Of a stretch of DNA of 22,779 bases, positions 13,979 through 21,635 are shown one piece after another. A program made the translations under genes and the position numbers. The notes under the pieces were generated by a model, which was given only the letters and a program-made list of their open reading frames with translations, did no database searches and was not told the origin of the DNA. This stretch comes from DASXRU01 sp039933315. Its GTDB lineage: Bacteria > Acidobacteriota > Blastocatellia > Pyrinomonadales > Pyrinomonadaceae. The stretch is taken from assembly GCA_039933315.1 (NCBI GenBank), contig JBDTOI010000054.1, forward strand, positions 1-22,779, read 5' to 3'. Position 1 is the stretch's first letter; each line of letters begins with the position of its first letter.

Positions 13979-15013
13979 CTAGATAATTAACATGCAATCG
14001 CCGTAACTGTAAAAGCGATACTTGTCTTCGACGGCGTGCCGGTAAGCTTGCATAATCAGGTCATATCCAGCGAAGGCAGCCACCAACACCAGCAGCGATG
14101 ATCGGGGTAGATGAAAGTTGGTAAGAAGTGTATCAACTGCGCGAAATCGGTAACCGGGACCAATAGTCAACCGGGCTAATTCGTTTCTCGCGACTATGCT
14201 ATCCGAATCTGAAACAGCTGACTCCAGCGCTCTTGCCGTAGTTGTCCCCACGGCGATGACTCTACCGCCAAGCTGTCGAGTCTCGTTAATGGCACCAGCT
14301 GCCCCCTCCGTTATCTCGTAGCGCTCAGGAGCGACGGAATGATCTTCAGTGCTGCTGGCGCGTACTGGCTCGAAGGTTCCATATCCCACGTGCAATGTGA
14401 TCTCAACTATACGGGCTTTTCGCGCGGAAACTTCCGCCATCACGTCTGGAGTAAAATGCAGGCCGGCTGTCGGGGCGGCAATCGCTCCACGTTGGCGCGC
14501 GTAGACAGTTTGATAGCGTTCCCTATCTTCCGCTGATGAGCCGTCCGGGCGCTTAATGTAGGGAGGGAGAGGCGTCTGGCCAAGTTGCTCAAGTTGGTCA
14601 TTAACCGACCCCTCGCACTCCAGCCTGATAACCCGCCGGCCATCCTCGAGTAACTGAAGTACTTCGGCGCGTAAAGTTGGGCCGAAAGTAATTCCCGTTC
14701 CCACTCTTACTCTGCGCGCCGGCTTAACCAGGGCTTCCCATATTCCCGGTTTGAGCTCAGATGCAAGGAGAACCTCAACCCCTCCGCCGGAAGTCTCTTT
14801 CTCGCCAATCAATCGCGCCGGGAACACGCGAGTATTGTTAACAACTACTGCATCATTTGGTTGGACGAAGGAAGGGAAGTCGGTGAAACTCGTGTCCTGC
14901 CAGCTTTGGCTAGCGCGATTGACCACCAGCATGCGCGCGGCATCACGAGGTGTTATTGGTTGCTGCGCAATGAGACTCTCGGGAAGCTGGTAATCGAAAT
15001 CCGCAATACGCAT
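13979..15013 (-). CDS. queA: tRNA preQ1(34) S-adenosylmethionine ribosyltransferase-isomerase QueA
   Basis: A 344-residue enzyme transferring and isomerising the ribosyl group of S-adenosylmethionine onto preQ1 at the wobble base of tRNAs with GUN anticodons, giving epoxyqueuosine. The family start RIADFDYQLPESLIAQQP, then PRDAARMLVV, VVNNTRVFPARL, the central GAIAAPTAGLHFT, and the end TNFHLPRSSLLVLVAAFAG with YRFYSYGDCMLI are all present, and length is normal. No other queuosine gene is here, but the window's own tRNA-Tyr (anticodon GUA) is a substrate class. The start is fixed by conservation; there is no visible RBS. It follows the YihY gene by 45 bases in the same direction. Confidence 0.96.
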   Translation of the reverse strand: MRIADFDYQLPESLIAQQPITPRDAARMLVVNRASQSWQDTSFTDFPSFVQPNDAVVVNNTRVFPARLIGEKETSGGGVEVLLASELKPGIWEALVKPARRVRVGTGITFGPTLRAEVLQLLEDGRRVIRLECEGSVNDQLEQLGQTPLPPYIKRPDGSSAEDRERYQTVYARQRGAIAAPTAGLHFTPDVMAEVSARKARIVEITLHVGYGTFEPVRASSTEDHSVAPERYEITEGAAGAINETRQLGGRVIAVGTTTARALESAVSDSDSIVARNELARLTIGPGYRFRAVDTLLTNFHLPRSSLLVLVAAFAGYDLIMQAYRHAVEDKYRFYSYGDCMLII

Positions 15014-15058
15014 GTTCGATGGACTAAGTTGCCGGCGGGAAAGCGAAGCTGTTTCAAA

Positions 15059-15994
15059 TCAGGAGACCGACGCAATGCCTTCAGCGGGAGCAGGCACATG
15101 CTCTAGTTGGTCCGTGTGCTCGTAATGAAATACAGCTGTCAGCTGCGCCCCAAAGAGAAGGATCACACTCGAGACGTAGCCCCAGGTGAGCACGGCGATG
15201 ACGGCACCCACTGAACCGTAAATCTCATCGTAATGAAAATAGTTCAAGCTCCACGCGAATATGTATTTTGCTGCCTCCCACAACAAACCTCCGACCACTG
15301 CGCCCGGTATCGTATCGCGAACGTTCACGTAGGCGTTGGGCATGAAACGATACACAACAATGAAGAGCACAACAGTCACAAGCGTGCTCACCAGAGCAAA
15401 TGCGAGTTGCCAAAACGCGCTGCCCAATGAGGCCAGCAGTTTGTAGTTCTCCAACTGACGCGGGGACAAGCGCAAGGCAATCTCCTGAAGCGCTACCAAA
15501 ATTGAGGTTACGAAGACTGATGAGGAGAGTAACAGGCCCACGATGCCGATCATCGCCAATGTCAACGCGCGGCCGTGCAAAAAAGTGCGGGGAGTTGTGC
15601 GCCAGATGCGACTCATGGCCCGTTCGATCACGGCGAACACCCACGACCCGGCCCAACAAGTAAGAATTACGCAGGTGATGATTACGCCCGTTCCCAGGTG
15701 CGACAAAGTGCGAATGGTATCGCTGAGAAACTTACTTGAGCCGGGATAAACCTGTACCACATGAGTCACCATCTGGCTTCCCGCCGCGATCCAGTTACTA
15801 AGAGCCAGGAGTAGCAGCAAGGCCGGGAAGAGCGTCAAGATCCCGAAGTAACTCATTGCCGCAGCCGAAGTGAAGAGATCATTCTCGTCAAACTCGACGA
15901 TGGCATGCCACAGCATTTTGGGCCATGGCCAGCGGTTTCGCACGCCGAAGGAGTGTCTCGTAAACGACGCGAGCCATTTTATCAACCTTAGCAT
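15059..15994 (-). CDS. YihY/BrkB-family inner membrane protein
   Basis: A 311-residue polytopic protein of the YihY/virulence factor BrkB family. It has about six hydrophobic helices, the first starting near residue 40 after the family signature DLFTSAAAMSYFGILTLFPA, with later helices around VIITCVILTCWAGSW, VGLLLSSSVFVTSILVAL, LAFALVSTLVTVVLFIVVYR and VIAVLTWGYVSSVILLFGAQ. The conserved IPGAVVGGLLWEAAKYIFAW stretch between the last helices is present. BrkB was named for serum resistance in Bordetella and once thought to be RNase BN; its true function is unknown. The ATG has AGGGA seven bases upstream. It lies 22 bases after ruvB in the same transcript direction. Confidence 0.9.
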   Translation of the reverse strand: MLRLIKWLASFTRHSFGVRNRWPWPKMLWHAIVEFDENDLFTSAAAMSYFGILTLFPALLLLLALSNWIAAGSQMVTHVVQVYPGSSKFLSDTIRTLSHLGTGVIITCVILTCWAGSWVFAVIERAMSRIWRTTPRTFLHGRALTLAMIGIVGLLLSSSVFVTSILVALQEIALRLSPRQLENYKLLASLGSAFWQLAFALVSTLVTVVLFIVVYRFMPNAYVNVRDTIPGAVVGGLLWEAAKYIFAWSLNYFHYDEIYGSVGAVIAVLTWGYVSSVILLFGAQLTAVFHYEHTDQLEHVPAPAEGIASVS

Positions 15995-16015
15995 CTGGAC
16001 ATCCCTGGTTCTGTT

Positions 16016-17059
16016 CTAAACCGAATCGAAGAGGGTGGGTTTATTCGTTCGCATGGTCGGGAAACCGAAATGCGCGTAGGCGAGCGGCGTGGCCATGCGG
16101 CCGCGGGGGGTGCGATTAAGAAAGCCGATCTGAATTAAGTAAGGCTCGATGATTTCTTCGATGGCGTCTTTCTCCTCGTGAATCGAAGCGGAAATCGTGC
16201 CCAGCCCGACGGGTCCGCCGTCGAACTTCTCAATAATGGTGATTAAGAGTTTGCGATCCATTTCGTCCAGACCGTAGGTGTCAACTTCCATGCGATTGAG
16301 CGCATCACGCGCCACATCTTCCGTGATGCGTCCATCGTAATCAACTTCGGCATAATCGCGCACACGCCGCAGCAGACGGTTGACTATTCGCGGTGTGCCG
16401 CGCGCGCGCCGGGCTATTTCACGGCCGCCCGCCTCGTCGATCTCAACCCCGAGTATCTCGGCTGAACGCTTGCAGATGACTTCCAAATCTTCATTTGGAT
16501 AAAAATCCAGATGAAACTGAATTCCGAAACGTCCCCGCAAGGGCGCGGTAATGAGTCCCGCGCGCGTAGTTGCACCTATCAGGGTAAACTTCGGCAGTTC
16601 CAGTTTTATAGAGCGGGCAGCGGTGCCCTGCCCTATCAAAAGATCGAGGTGGTAGTCCTCCATGGCCGGATAAAGCTTTTCTTCCAGCGCCGGAATCAGG
16701 CGGTGTATTTCATCAATAAAGAGCACGTCGCCTTCCTGCAAGTTGGTCAGGAGGGCGGCAATATCCCCGGTCTTTTCAATAGCTGGTCCGGCGGTCCCGC
16801 GAAGTTCGGCCCCCATTTCGTTGGCGATGATATGGGCCAGCGTCGTTTTGCCGAGCCCTGGCGGGCCGGTCAGTAAAACGTGATCCAGCGCTTCCCGGCG
16901 TCCCAGCGCCGCCTTCATATAGATTCGCAAATTGTCTTTGGCGTGGCGTTGGCCGATGTATTCAGCCAGGCGGGTCGGACGCAGCGATAGCTCGTCCTGC
17001 TGTTCGTCTTCTGTTAGTGGTGGATTCCTGGCTTCCGCCGGCTGAGCTTTATTCGACAT
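16016..17059 (-). CDS. ruvB: Holliday junction branch migration ATPase RuvB
   Basis: AAA+ motor that drives branch migration together with RuvA; 347 residues from the ATG at 17059. Walker A GPPGLGKT at 65-72, Walker B FIDEIH at 114-119, sensor 1 IGATTRAG and the winged-helix C-terminus (GGPVGLGTISASIHEEKDAIEE, then RTPRGRMAT) are all present. The frame is open to a TTG at 17092 that would add 11 residues; neither start has a convincing RBS, and the conserved LRPTRLAEYIGQ begins at about 26 from the ATG, so the ATG is preferred. It follows ruvA by 65 bases; ruvC is not adjacent. Confidence 0.96.
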   Translation of the reverse strand: MSNKAQPAEARNPPLTEDEQQDELSLRPTRLAEYIGQRHAKDNLRIYMKAALGRREALDHVLLTGPPGLGKTTLAHIIANEMGAELRGTAGPAIEKTGDIAALLTNLQEGDVLFIDEIHRLIPALEEKLYPAMEDYHLDLLIGQGTAARSIKLELPKFTLIGATTRAGLITAPLRGRFGIQFHLDFYPNEDLEVICKRSAEILGVEIDEAGGREIARRARGTPRIVNRLLRRVRDYAEVDYDGRITEDVARDALNRMEVDTYGLDEMDRKLLITIIEKFDGGPVGLGTISASIHEEKDAIEEIIEPYLIQIGFLNRTPRGRMATPLAYAHFGFPTMRTNKPTLFDSV

Positions 17060-17124
17060 TATGAATGTGGATCGTGACTCGGAAACGTTCAATCGTCAAC
17101 CGAAAAACCCGTCGCTCGAGCCTT

Positions 17125-17745
17125 CTATCTTGAAAGCGAGCGCAAGCCGCGACGAAGGATTAACTCAACAGAAAGATCTCCTCCTTCATCAATCGCGGCC
17201 TTTATGGCCTTTTCGGCGGCTGTCTTTTGGTAACCCAGATTTAGCAGAGCCGACAGCGCATCATCACGCATAGCATCCGGAGAACTTCCCGGCCGTTGGC
17301 CGCCTTCCGCGGCAAATTCTTCTTCCAGCGCCGGCGACGACAGGGCAGTGATCTTGTCACGCAACTCCACCACTAGGCGTTCGGCCGTTTTACGTCCCAC
17401 GCCGGGAATGGAAGTTAAGCGCGCTAAATTGTTGGTGCGTATGGAGGCGATAATCTCGTTCGCATTCATGCCCGATAGCAGAGTGATCGCTATCTTTGGG
17501 CCAATGCCTGTCACGGAAATAATCTGGAGGAAAAGCTCACGCTCGCGCGCAGTCTTGAATCCGTAGAGTTGCAGCGCTTCTTCACGCACGTGGGTATAGA
17601 CCCGCAGCTGCGTGTTCGTGCCGGTGTCCTCAAGCTCGTAAAAGGTGGAGACTGGAATTATCAGTTCATAGCCGACGCCGCCGACGTCAACTATTACGGA
17701 GTTGGGTTGCTTGGAAAGCAGCGTGCCGGAAAGGTGAGCGATCAT
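17125..17745 (-). CDS. ruvA: Holliday junction DNA helicase subunit RuvA
   Basis: Four-way junction recognition subunit that loads RuvB; 206 residues from the chosen ATG, matching the usual 190-205. The family start MIAHLSGTLL begins the OB-fold; VGGVGYEL and EALQLYGFKTARERELF follow; two helix-hairpin-helix motifs cover ISVTGIGPKIAITLLS and LTSIPGVGRKTAERLVVELR; the C-terminal domain that contacts RuvB includes DALSALLNLGYQKTAAEKAI. The open frame extends 24 residues further to a GTG at 17817, but that stretch is unlike RuvA and was rejected. Between frr and ruvB on the same strand. Confidence 0.96.
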   Translation of the reverse strand: MIAHLSGTLLSKQPNSVIVDVGGVGYELIIPVSTFYELEDTGTNTQLRVYTHVREEALQLYGFKTARERELFLQIISVTGIGPKIAITLLSGMNANEIIASIRTNNLARLTSIPGVGRKTAERLVVELRDKITALSSPALEEEFAAEGGQRPGSSPDAMRDDALSALLNLGYQKTAAEKAIKAAIDEGGDLSVELILRRGLRSLSR

Positions 17746-17825
17746 CTGATGAGTGCCTGCCGCTGAATGAGACCGCAAGATGCACAATTTAGAGAACCGA
17801 TAGCTTTGCGCCTGCACGGCGAAAG

Positions 17826-18386
17826 CTAGACGTTCATGAGTTCGTGTTCTTTACTCTTCGACAGGTCGTCGATCTTGCCAATGAAAGTGTTCGTCAGTTT
17901 CTGCACCTCGTCCAGGCCATCGCGTTCATTGTCCTCGGAGATGGTTTTATCTTTGAACATCTTTTTTATCCGTTCATTGGCGTCGCGCCGAATATTGCGA
18001 ATCGCGGTCCGGTGATCCTCAGCTATTTCGTGCACCTGCTTGGCGAGTTGTTTGCGACGCTCTTCTGTCAGCGCGGGAATAGGGATTCGCACCAGCTTGC
18101 CATCATTCGACGGATTCAGGCCAAGATCAGCCGTGCGTATGGCCTTTTCGACAGCGACCAGCTGAGTTTGATCCCACGGCTGCACCGTTAGCATTTGCGG
18201 CTCGGGAGCATGCACGGAAGCCATCTGGGTGAGCGGCGTCGGCGTACCGTAATAGTCAACCATCACGTTGTCGAGCAGGCTGACCGCGGCGCGGCCGGTA
18301 CGCACGGTGGCCAACTTTCGCCGCACGTCCTCGATTACTGTGTCCATGCGGGGACGGGTTTCTTTGACGACATCCTTCTCGCTCAT
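17826..18386 (-). CDS. frr: Ribosome recycling factor
   Basis: A 186-residue factor that, with EF-G, splits post-termination ribosomes. Full-length (family about 185). The three-helix-bundle signatures are present: LATVRTGRAAVSLLD near the N-terminus, VDYYGTPTPLTQMASV in domain II, and IPIPALTEERRKQLAKQVHEIAEDHRTAIRNIRRD (in parts) leading to the last helix. It lies 25 bases after pyrH, the common tsf-pyrH-frr order. Confidence 0.97.
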   Translation of the reverse strand: MSEKDVVKETRPRMDTVIEDVRRKLATVRTGRAAVSLLDNVMVDYYGTPTPLTQMASVHAPEPQMLTVQPWDQTQLVAVEKAIRTADLGLNPSNDGKLVRIPIPALTEERRKQLAKQVHEIAEDHRTAIRNIRRDANERIKKMFKDKTISEDNERDGLDEVQKLTNTFIGKIDDLSKSKEHELMNV

Positions 18387-18411
18387 AAGGTTCTCGATAG
18401 ATAGGTTAGGG

Positions 18412-19179
18412 TCATCGAACGCCGGGTTTTTGCAAACAGACGAGGGTGCCTATGCCGGGTTCATCCTTGACCACGCGCATAATATTGCCGGGCTCACGCA
18501 TATTAAACACGACAATAGGCAGGTTGTTATCCATACAAAGTGAGATGGCCGAAGCATCCATCACCTTCAGTTGACGCTCAAGGACTTCCTGATAAGTGAT
18601 GCAATCATATCGCACCGCGTTAGGATCGGTCATCGGGTCGGCGGAATATACACCTTTTACTTTCGTAGCCTTGAGAATCACATCGGCTTTGATTTCGAGT
18701 GCGCGCAGGGCCGCGGCTGTGTCTGTGGTGAGGTAAGGGTTGCCGGTGCCGGCCGCAAAGATGACAACCCGCGCCTTTTCCAAATGGCGAACGGCGCGAC
18801 GGCGAATAAAGGATTCAGCAAGTTGCGGAATGTCGATGGCGGAAAGTACGCGGGTCTTCACCTCAAGCTTTTCCAGCGCGTCCTGGAGCACGACCGCGTT
18901 CATCACGGTCGCCAGCATGCCTATATAATCAGCTGACGATCGGTCCATATCTCCAGCGCTTTTGGACACGCCGCGAAAGATGTTGCCGCCTCCGACTACC
19001 ACGGCCACCTGCACCCCAAGGGCCTGGACCTCTTTGATCTCTTCTGCAACGTTGCGCGCCACCTGCACGTCGATGCCGTAATTCTGCTCACCCATCAACG
19101 CTTCGCCGGAAATTTTCAAAAGAATCCGGCCATAAGCGGGGGTTTTCCCTCGGGTTTTCTTGGCTGAGTCTGCAGGCAT
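18412..19179 (-). CDS. pyrH: UMP kinase
   Basis: Hexameric bacterial UMP kinase of the amino-acid-kinase fold, phosphorylating UMP to UDP; 255 residues. KISGEALMG at 22-30, VVVGGGNIFRG at 60-70, GTGNPYLTTDTAAALRALEI in the central lid region and KVKGVYSADPMTDPNA in the C-terminal half are diagnostic. The N-terminus has about a dozen extra basic residues (MPADSAKKTRGKTPAYG) before the fold, which could be trimmed only to a non-ATG start. UDP/UTP made here also feeds GlmU. Same-strand neighbours tsf (43 bases before) and frr (25 bases after). Confidence 0.97.
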   Translation of the reverse strand: MPADSAKKTRGKTPAYGRILLKISGEALMGEQNYGIDVQVARNVAEEIKEVQALGVQVAVVVGGGNIFRGVSKSAGDMDRSSADYIGMLATVMNAVVLQDALEKLEVKTRVLSAIDIPQLAESFIRRRAVRHLEKARVVIFAAGTGNPYLTTDTAAALRALEIKADVILKATKVKGVYSADPMTDPNAVRYDCITYQEVLERQLKVMDASAISLCMDNNLPIVVFNMREPGNIMRVVKDEPGIGTLVCLQKPGVR

Positions 19180-19222
19180 CTCTTCAGGAATCGAACGCCA
19201 TTTAGAAGAACGGGCTTAAAGA

Positions 19223-19891
19223 CTATTCGCCACCGGCAAGAGCGGCCACTTCGTTACCGAAGTCTTCGTCACGTTTCGCCAGGCCTTCACCCATTTTATA
19301 GCGACTGAACCGCCGGACGGTGATCTTTTCTCCAGTCTTCGCGACTTTCTCGGTAACCAGCTCGCCGACCGTTTTCGCTGGATCCTTGACGAATGGTTGA
19401 TCGAGCAGAACCGCTTCCTCGTAGAACTTGTTAAGACGACCCTCGACAATTTTGTCGATGACCTGATCGGGCTTGCTGGCGTTCTTGGGATCGTTCTTCG
19501 CTTGCGCCCGGGCTATCTCACGTTCCTTGTCGAGGGCTTCAATAGGAACTTCAGCGCGTTCCACAAAGCGAGGCTCGGCCGCCGCAATGTGCATCGCGAT
19601 GTCTTTGATCAGTTGCTGAAATTCTTCGCCGCGAGCCACGAAATCGGTCTCGCAATTTACTTCGACCAGCACGCCGACCTTGCCACCCATATGGATGTAG
19701 GAGCCTACGGCGCCCTCGGCCGCTATGCGCCCCTCTCGTTTCTTGGCTGAGGCCAGACCGCGCTTACGCAGAATCTCGATGGCTTGGTCTTCGCTGCCGC
19801 CCGCTTCGGTGAGCGCGTTTTTGCACTCCATCATACCGGCCCCGGTTTTTTCGCGGAGCGACTTAACCGCGCCCGCCGTAATGTCTCCCAT
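19223..19891 (-). CDS. tsf: Elongation factor Ts, short form
   Basis: Guanine-nucleotide exchange factor for EF-Tu; 222 residues. It has the N-terminal UBA-like helix pair (AVKSLREKTGAGMMECKNAL, 8-27) and the TDF motif at 82-84 in VNCETDFVARGEEF, which disrupts the EF-Tu Mg site. It is shorter than the Escherichia coli protein (about 283) because it has a reduced core domain, as in many bacteria with 200-220-residue forms, and it ends with the KFYEEAVLLDQPFVKD and VRRFSRYKMGEG segments. ATG preceded by GGGAG eleven bases upstream. A 160-base spacer with palindromes and a terminator-like hairpin separates it from rpsB, so it may be partly independently expressed. Confidence 0.96.
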   Translation of the reverse strand: MGDITAGAVKSLREKTGAGMMECKNALTEAGGSEDQAIEILRKRGLASAKKREGRIAAEGAVGSYIHMGGKVGVLVEVNCETDFVARGEEFQQLIKDIAMHIAAAEPRFVERAEVPIEALDKEREIARAQAKNDPKNASKPDQVIDKIVEGRLNKFYEEAVLLDQPFVKDPAKTVGELVTEKVAKTGEKITVRRFSRYKMGEGLAKRDEDFGNEVAALAGGE

Positions 19892-19917
19892 AATTGCTAT
19901 GTCTCCCGCTTACAGTG

Positions 19918-19937
19918 ACACAGACTTCAGTCTGTGT
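19918..19937. repeat. CACAGACT palindrome, copy 1
   Basis: ACACAGACT (19918-19926) and AGTCTGTGT (19929-19937) form a perfect nine-base palindrome around TC, between rpsB and tsf. It is nearly identical to the palindrome at 19956-19973, so it is a repeat rather than a chance hairpin. Confidence 0.75.
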
Positions 19938-19955
19938 TAGTTCGCCAGTTTCATA

Positions 19956-19973
19956 CACAGACTAAAGTCTGTG
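19956..19973. repeat. CACAGACT palindrome, copy 2
   Basis: CACAGACT (19956-19963) and AGTCTGTG (19966-19973) around AA, the second copy of the same palindrome, whose core starts 37 bases after that of copy 1. I recall similar GGCACAGACTTTAGTCTGTG elements scattered in Acidobacteriota assemblies; that is memory, not a search. Confidence 0.75.
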
Positions 19974-19985
19974 CCACCTCATAAG

Positions 19986-20026
19986 AAAAACGCAGCCTGG
20001 CGGTTTAATCCGCTGGAGAGGCTGCG
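19986..20026 (-). terminator. Rho-independent terminator or attenuator after rpsB
   Basis: On the minus strand the eight-base arms CGCAGCCT and AGGCTGCG (20026-20019 with 19998-19991) enclose an inner GCGG/CCGC stem (20013-20010 with 20003-20000) with loop ATTAAA, and TTTTT follows directly (19990-19986). It begins 25 bases past the rpsB stop codon, at the right place to end rpsB transcription. Since tsf lies beyond it, it may be an attenuator that lowers tsf, pyrH and frr relative to rpsB. Confidence 0.8.
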
Positions 20027-20050
20027 CTCGTCGAAAACCTGTCTTGTTTA

Positions 20051-21040
20051 TTAACTCGCTGCGACGACGGATTCCGCGCTTTTGTCCTCTTCCTCGGCAG
20101 GCTTAGGCGAAGTCGCGCTCGACTCATTACTGCCGGATGCCCCATCAACGGGGGCCCCGGTGCCTGCCTGGGGATGATCGCCGATACTGTCTGGTTGTTG
20201 ACCGGTCTTGCCAAAGCCTACGTTACCTGGCACCGACGTCTGCGCCGCGTCAGTAGATCCAGATTCGAGCTCCGCGCCCTCCGTTCCAGAGGTTTTCGCC
20301 GTTCCTGAACCTGCACCTTCCGAGACACCTTCTTCAGCAGCACCTTCCGTAAGCATCTGTTGGCCTTCCAGCACTGCATCGGCAATCCGAGAGGCGAAGA
20401 GCCGGACGGCGCGGAGCGCATCGTCATTCCCAGGAATTACGTAGTCGATGTGTTCCGGTGAGCAGTTAGTGTCAACTACGGCAACTACCGGGATACCAAG
20501 GCGGTTTGCTTCCGCGACCGCGATCTCTTCTTTACGCACGTCGATCACAAACAAGGCATCAGGCAGCCGGGTCATGTTCTTAATTCCGGAAAGGTTCTTT
20601 TCCAGTCCCAGGCGTTCGCGATCCAGTTTGATGCGCTCTTTCTTAGTCAGCTTTTCATAGCGGCCGTCGGACTGCATCGTCTCAAGGTCCTTGAGACGCT
20701 TTATGGATTTTTGCACTGTCTGGAAGTTTGTCAGCAAACCGCCCAGCCATCGTTGGTTAACATAGTACTGACCGGCCCTTTCCGCTTCTTCGCGAATGGC
20801 ATCCTGAGCCTGGCGTTTTGTCCCGACGAAGAGAACGAATTTGCCGCGATCCTCGGCGACCATCTCTGTCACGAAGGCGATGGCGTCGCGAAACATCTTC
20901 TGAGTTTTTTGCAGATCAATTATGTAAATGCCATTGCGCTCGCCGAAAATGTATTCCTTCATTTTCGGATTCCAGCGCCGTACCTGGTGGCCAAAGTGAA
21001 CACCGGCCTCCAGCAGTTCTTTCATCGTAACCGAAACCAA
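20051..21040 (-). CDS. rpsB: 30S ribosomal protein S2 with long disordered C-terminal tail
   Basis: Starting at a TTG (21040-21038) gives 329 residues beginning MVSVTMKELLEAGVHFGHQ, the usual S2 start, with AAAGGAG seven bases upstream; an open-frame ATG at 21115 would add 25 residues lacking any S2 similarity, and the ATG at 21025 would drop five conserved residues. The S2 body contains RRWNPKMKEYIFGERNGIYI, VNQRWLGGLLTNFQT and the long coiled hairpin region, ending near VLEGQQML (about residue 230). Residues 231-329 are a Glu/Gly/Ser/Ala-rich disordered extension ending AEEEDKSAESVVAAS, which is not in the standard 235-250-residue S2. S2 binds the 30S head near the mRNA exit and is needed for bS1 binding. 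Confidence 0.96.
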   Translation of the reverse strand: MVSVTMKELLEAGVHFGHQVRRWNPKMKEYIFGERNGIYIIDLQKTQKMFRDAIAFVTEMVAEDRGKFVLFVGTKRQAQDAIREEAERAGQYYVNQRWLGGLLTNFQTVQKSIKRLKDLETMQSDGRYEKLTKKERIKLDRERLGLEKNLSGIKNMTRLPDALFVIDVRKEEIAVAEANRLGIPVVAVVDTNCSPEHIDYVIPGNDDALRAVRLFASRIADAVLEGQQMLTEGAAEEGVSEGAGSGTAKTSGTEGAELESGSTDAAQTSVPGNVGFGKTGQQPDSIGDHPQAGTGAPVDGASGSNESSATSPKPAEEEDKSAESVVAAS

Positions 21041-21047
21041 AAGCAGT

Positions 21048-21054
21048 CTCCTTT
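21048..21054 (-). promoter_or_regulatory. rpsB Shine-Dalgarno that selects a TTG start
   Basis: AAAGGAG on the minus strand at 21054-21048, followed by a seven-base spacer to TTG at 21040. This is the best-formed ribosome binding site of the window and sits inside the longer ATG frame from 21115, which settles the choice of the TTG start. Confidence 0.8.
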
Positions 21055-21150
21055 GTGTGAATTGGTTTAATGTACTCGCCGCCGCTTGAACGCCTGTTCC
21101 TTCAGGGAAGGGCAACCAACCAAAGCTGCGACAATGGATTCAATCGAATG

Positions 21151-21215
21151 CGGAATTCGGATTTCGGAATTCGGATTAGAAATCCGCAATCCGCAATTCG
21201 AAATCCCCAATCCCC
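21151..21215 (-). repeat. Heptanucleotide repeat array in inverted arrangement, rpsI-rpsB spacer
   Basis: On the plus strand the left half is four units CGGAATT, CGGATTT, CGGAATT, CGGATTA (21151-21178); after GA come five units AATCCGC, AATCCGC, AATTCGA, AATCCCC, AATCCCC (21181-21215). The right half is the reverse complement of the left-half motif, so an RNA copy could fold into a long imperfect stem. It ends three bases from the rpsI stop codon and lies about 110 bases before rpsB. Unit length matches the AAACTCG array inside pcrA. Confidence 0.8.
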
Positions 21216-21218
21216 CGC

Positions 21219-21611
21219 TTACCGTTTCGAGAATTGGAAACGCTTGCGCGCGCCTTTCTGGCCGTACTTCTTGCGTTCCTTAATGCGAGGATCTCGCGTC
21301 ACCAGGCCCGCCTGTTTTAAAGCTGGCCTGAGATCGGCGTTGTATTCCATCAAGGCGCGGGTAATACCGTGACGGATCGCCCCGGCCTGCCCGGCCGGGC
21401 CACCGCCGGCTACATTTATCAGAATGTCGAATTTGTTCGCCGTTTCCGTCAACTGCAAAGGCTGACGAATAATCATGCGCAAAGTTTCGTTAGGAAAATA
21501 AACTTCGAAAGCTCGGCGATTGATTTTTACCTGGCCATCGCCCGGACGCAAATAAACTCGAGCAGTCGAAGTCTTGCGCCGCCCAGTTCCGTAGTATTGA
21601 ATTTCAGCCAC
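21219..21611 (-). CDS. rpsI: 30S ribosomal protein S9
   Basis: A 130-residue protein of the small-subunit head whose C-terminal tail reaches the P-site tRNA. YGTGRRKTSTARVYLRPG at 7-24, GGGPAGQAGAIRHGITRAL in the middle, and the extreme C-terminus KKYGQKGARKRFQFSKR with the conserved final KR are present. The start is GTG (21611-21609) preceded by AAAGGA eleven bases upstream; the reading MAEIQYYGTG agrees with the family. It follows rplM by 24 bases, the near-universal rplM-rpsI pair. Confidence 0.97.
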   Translation of the reverse strand: MAEIQYYGTGRRKTSTARVYLRPGDGQVKINRRAFEVYFPNETLRMIIRQPLQLTETANKFDILINVAGGGPAGQAGAIRHGITRALMEYNADLRPALKQAGLVTRDPRIKERKKYGQKGARKRFQFSKR

Positions 21612-21635
21612 AGCTTTTTCTGTCCTTTAACTTTC

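Noticed and set aside
21070..21372. A plus-strand ORF running through the heptamer array (peptide like RIRNPQSAIRNPQSP)
   Set aside because: The repetitive peptide is only the translation of the heptanucleotide repeat and the antisense of rpsI.
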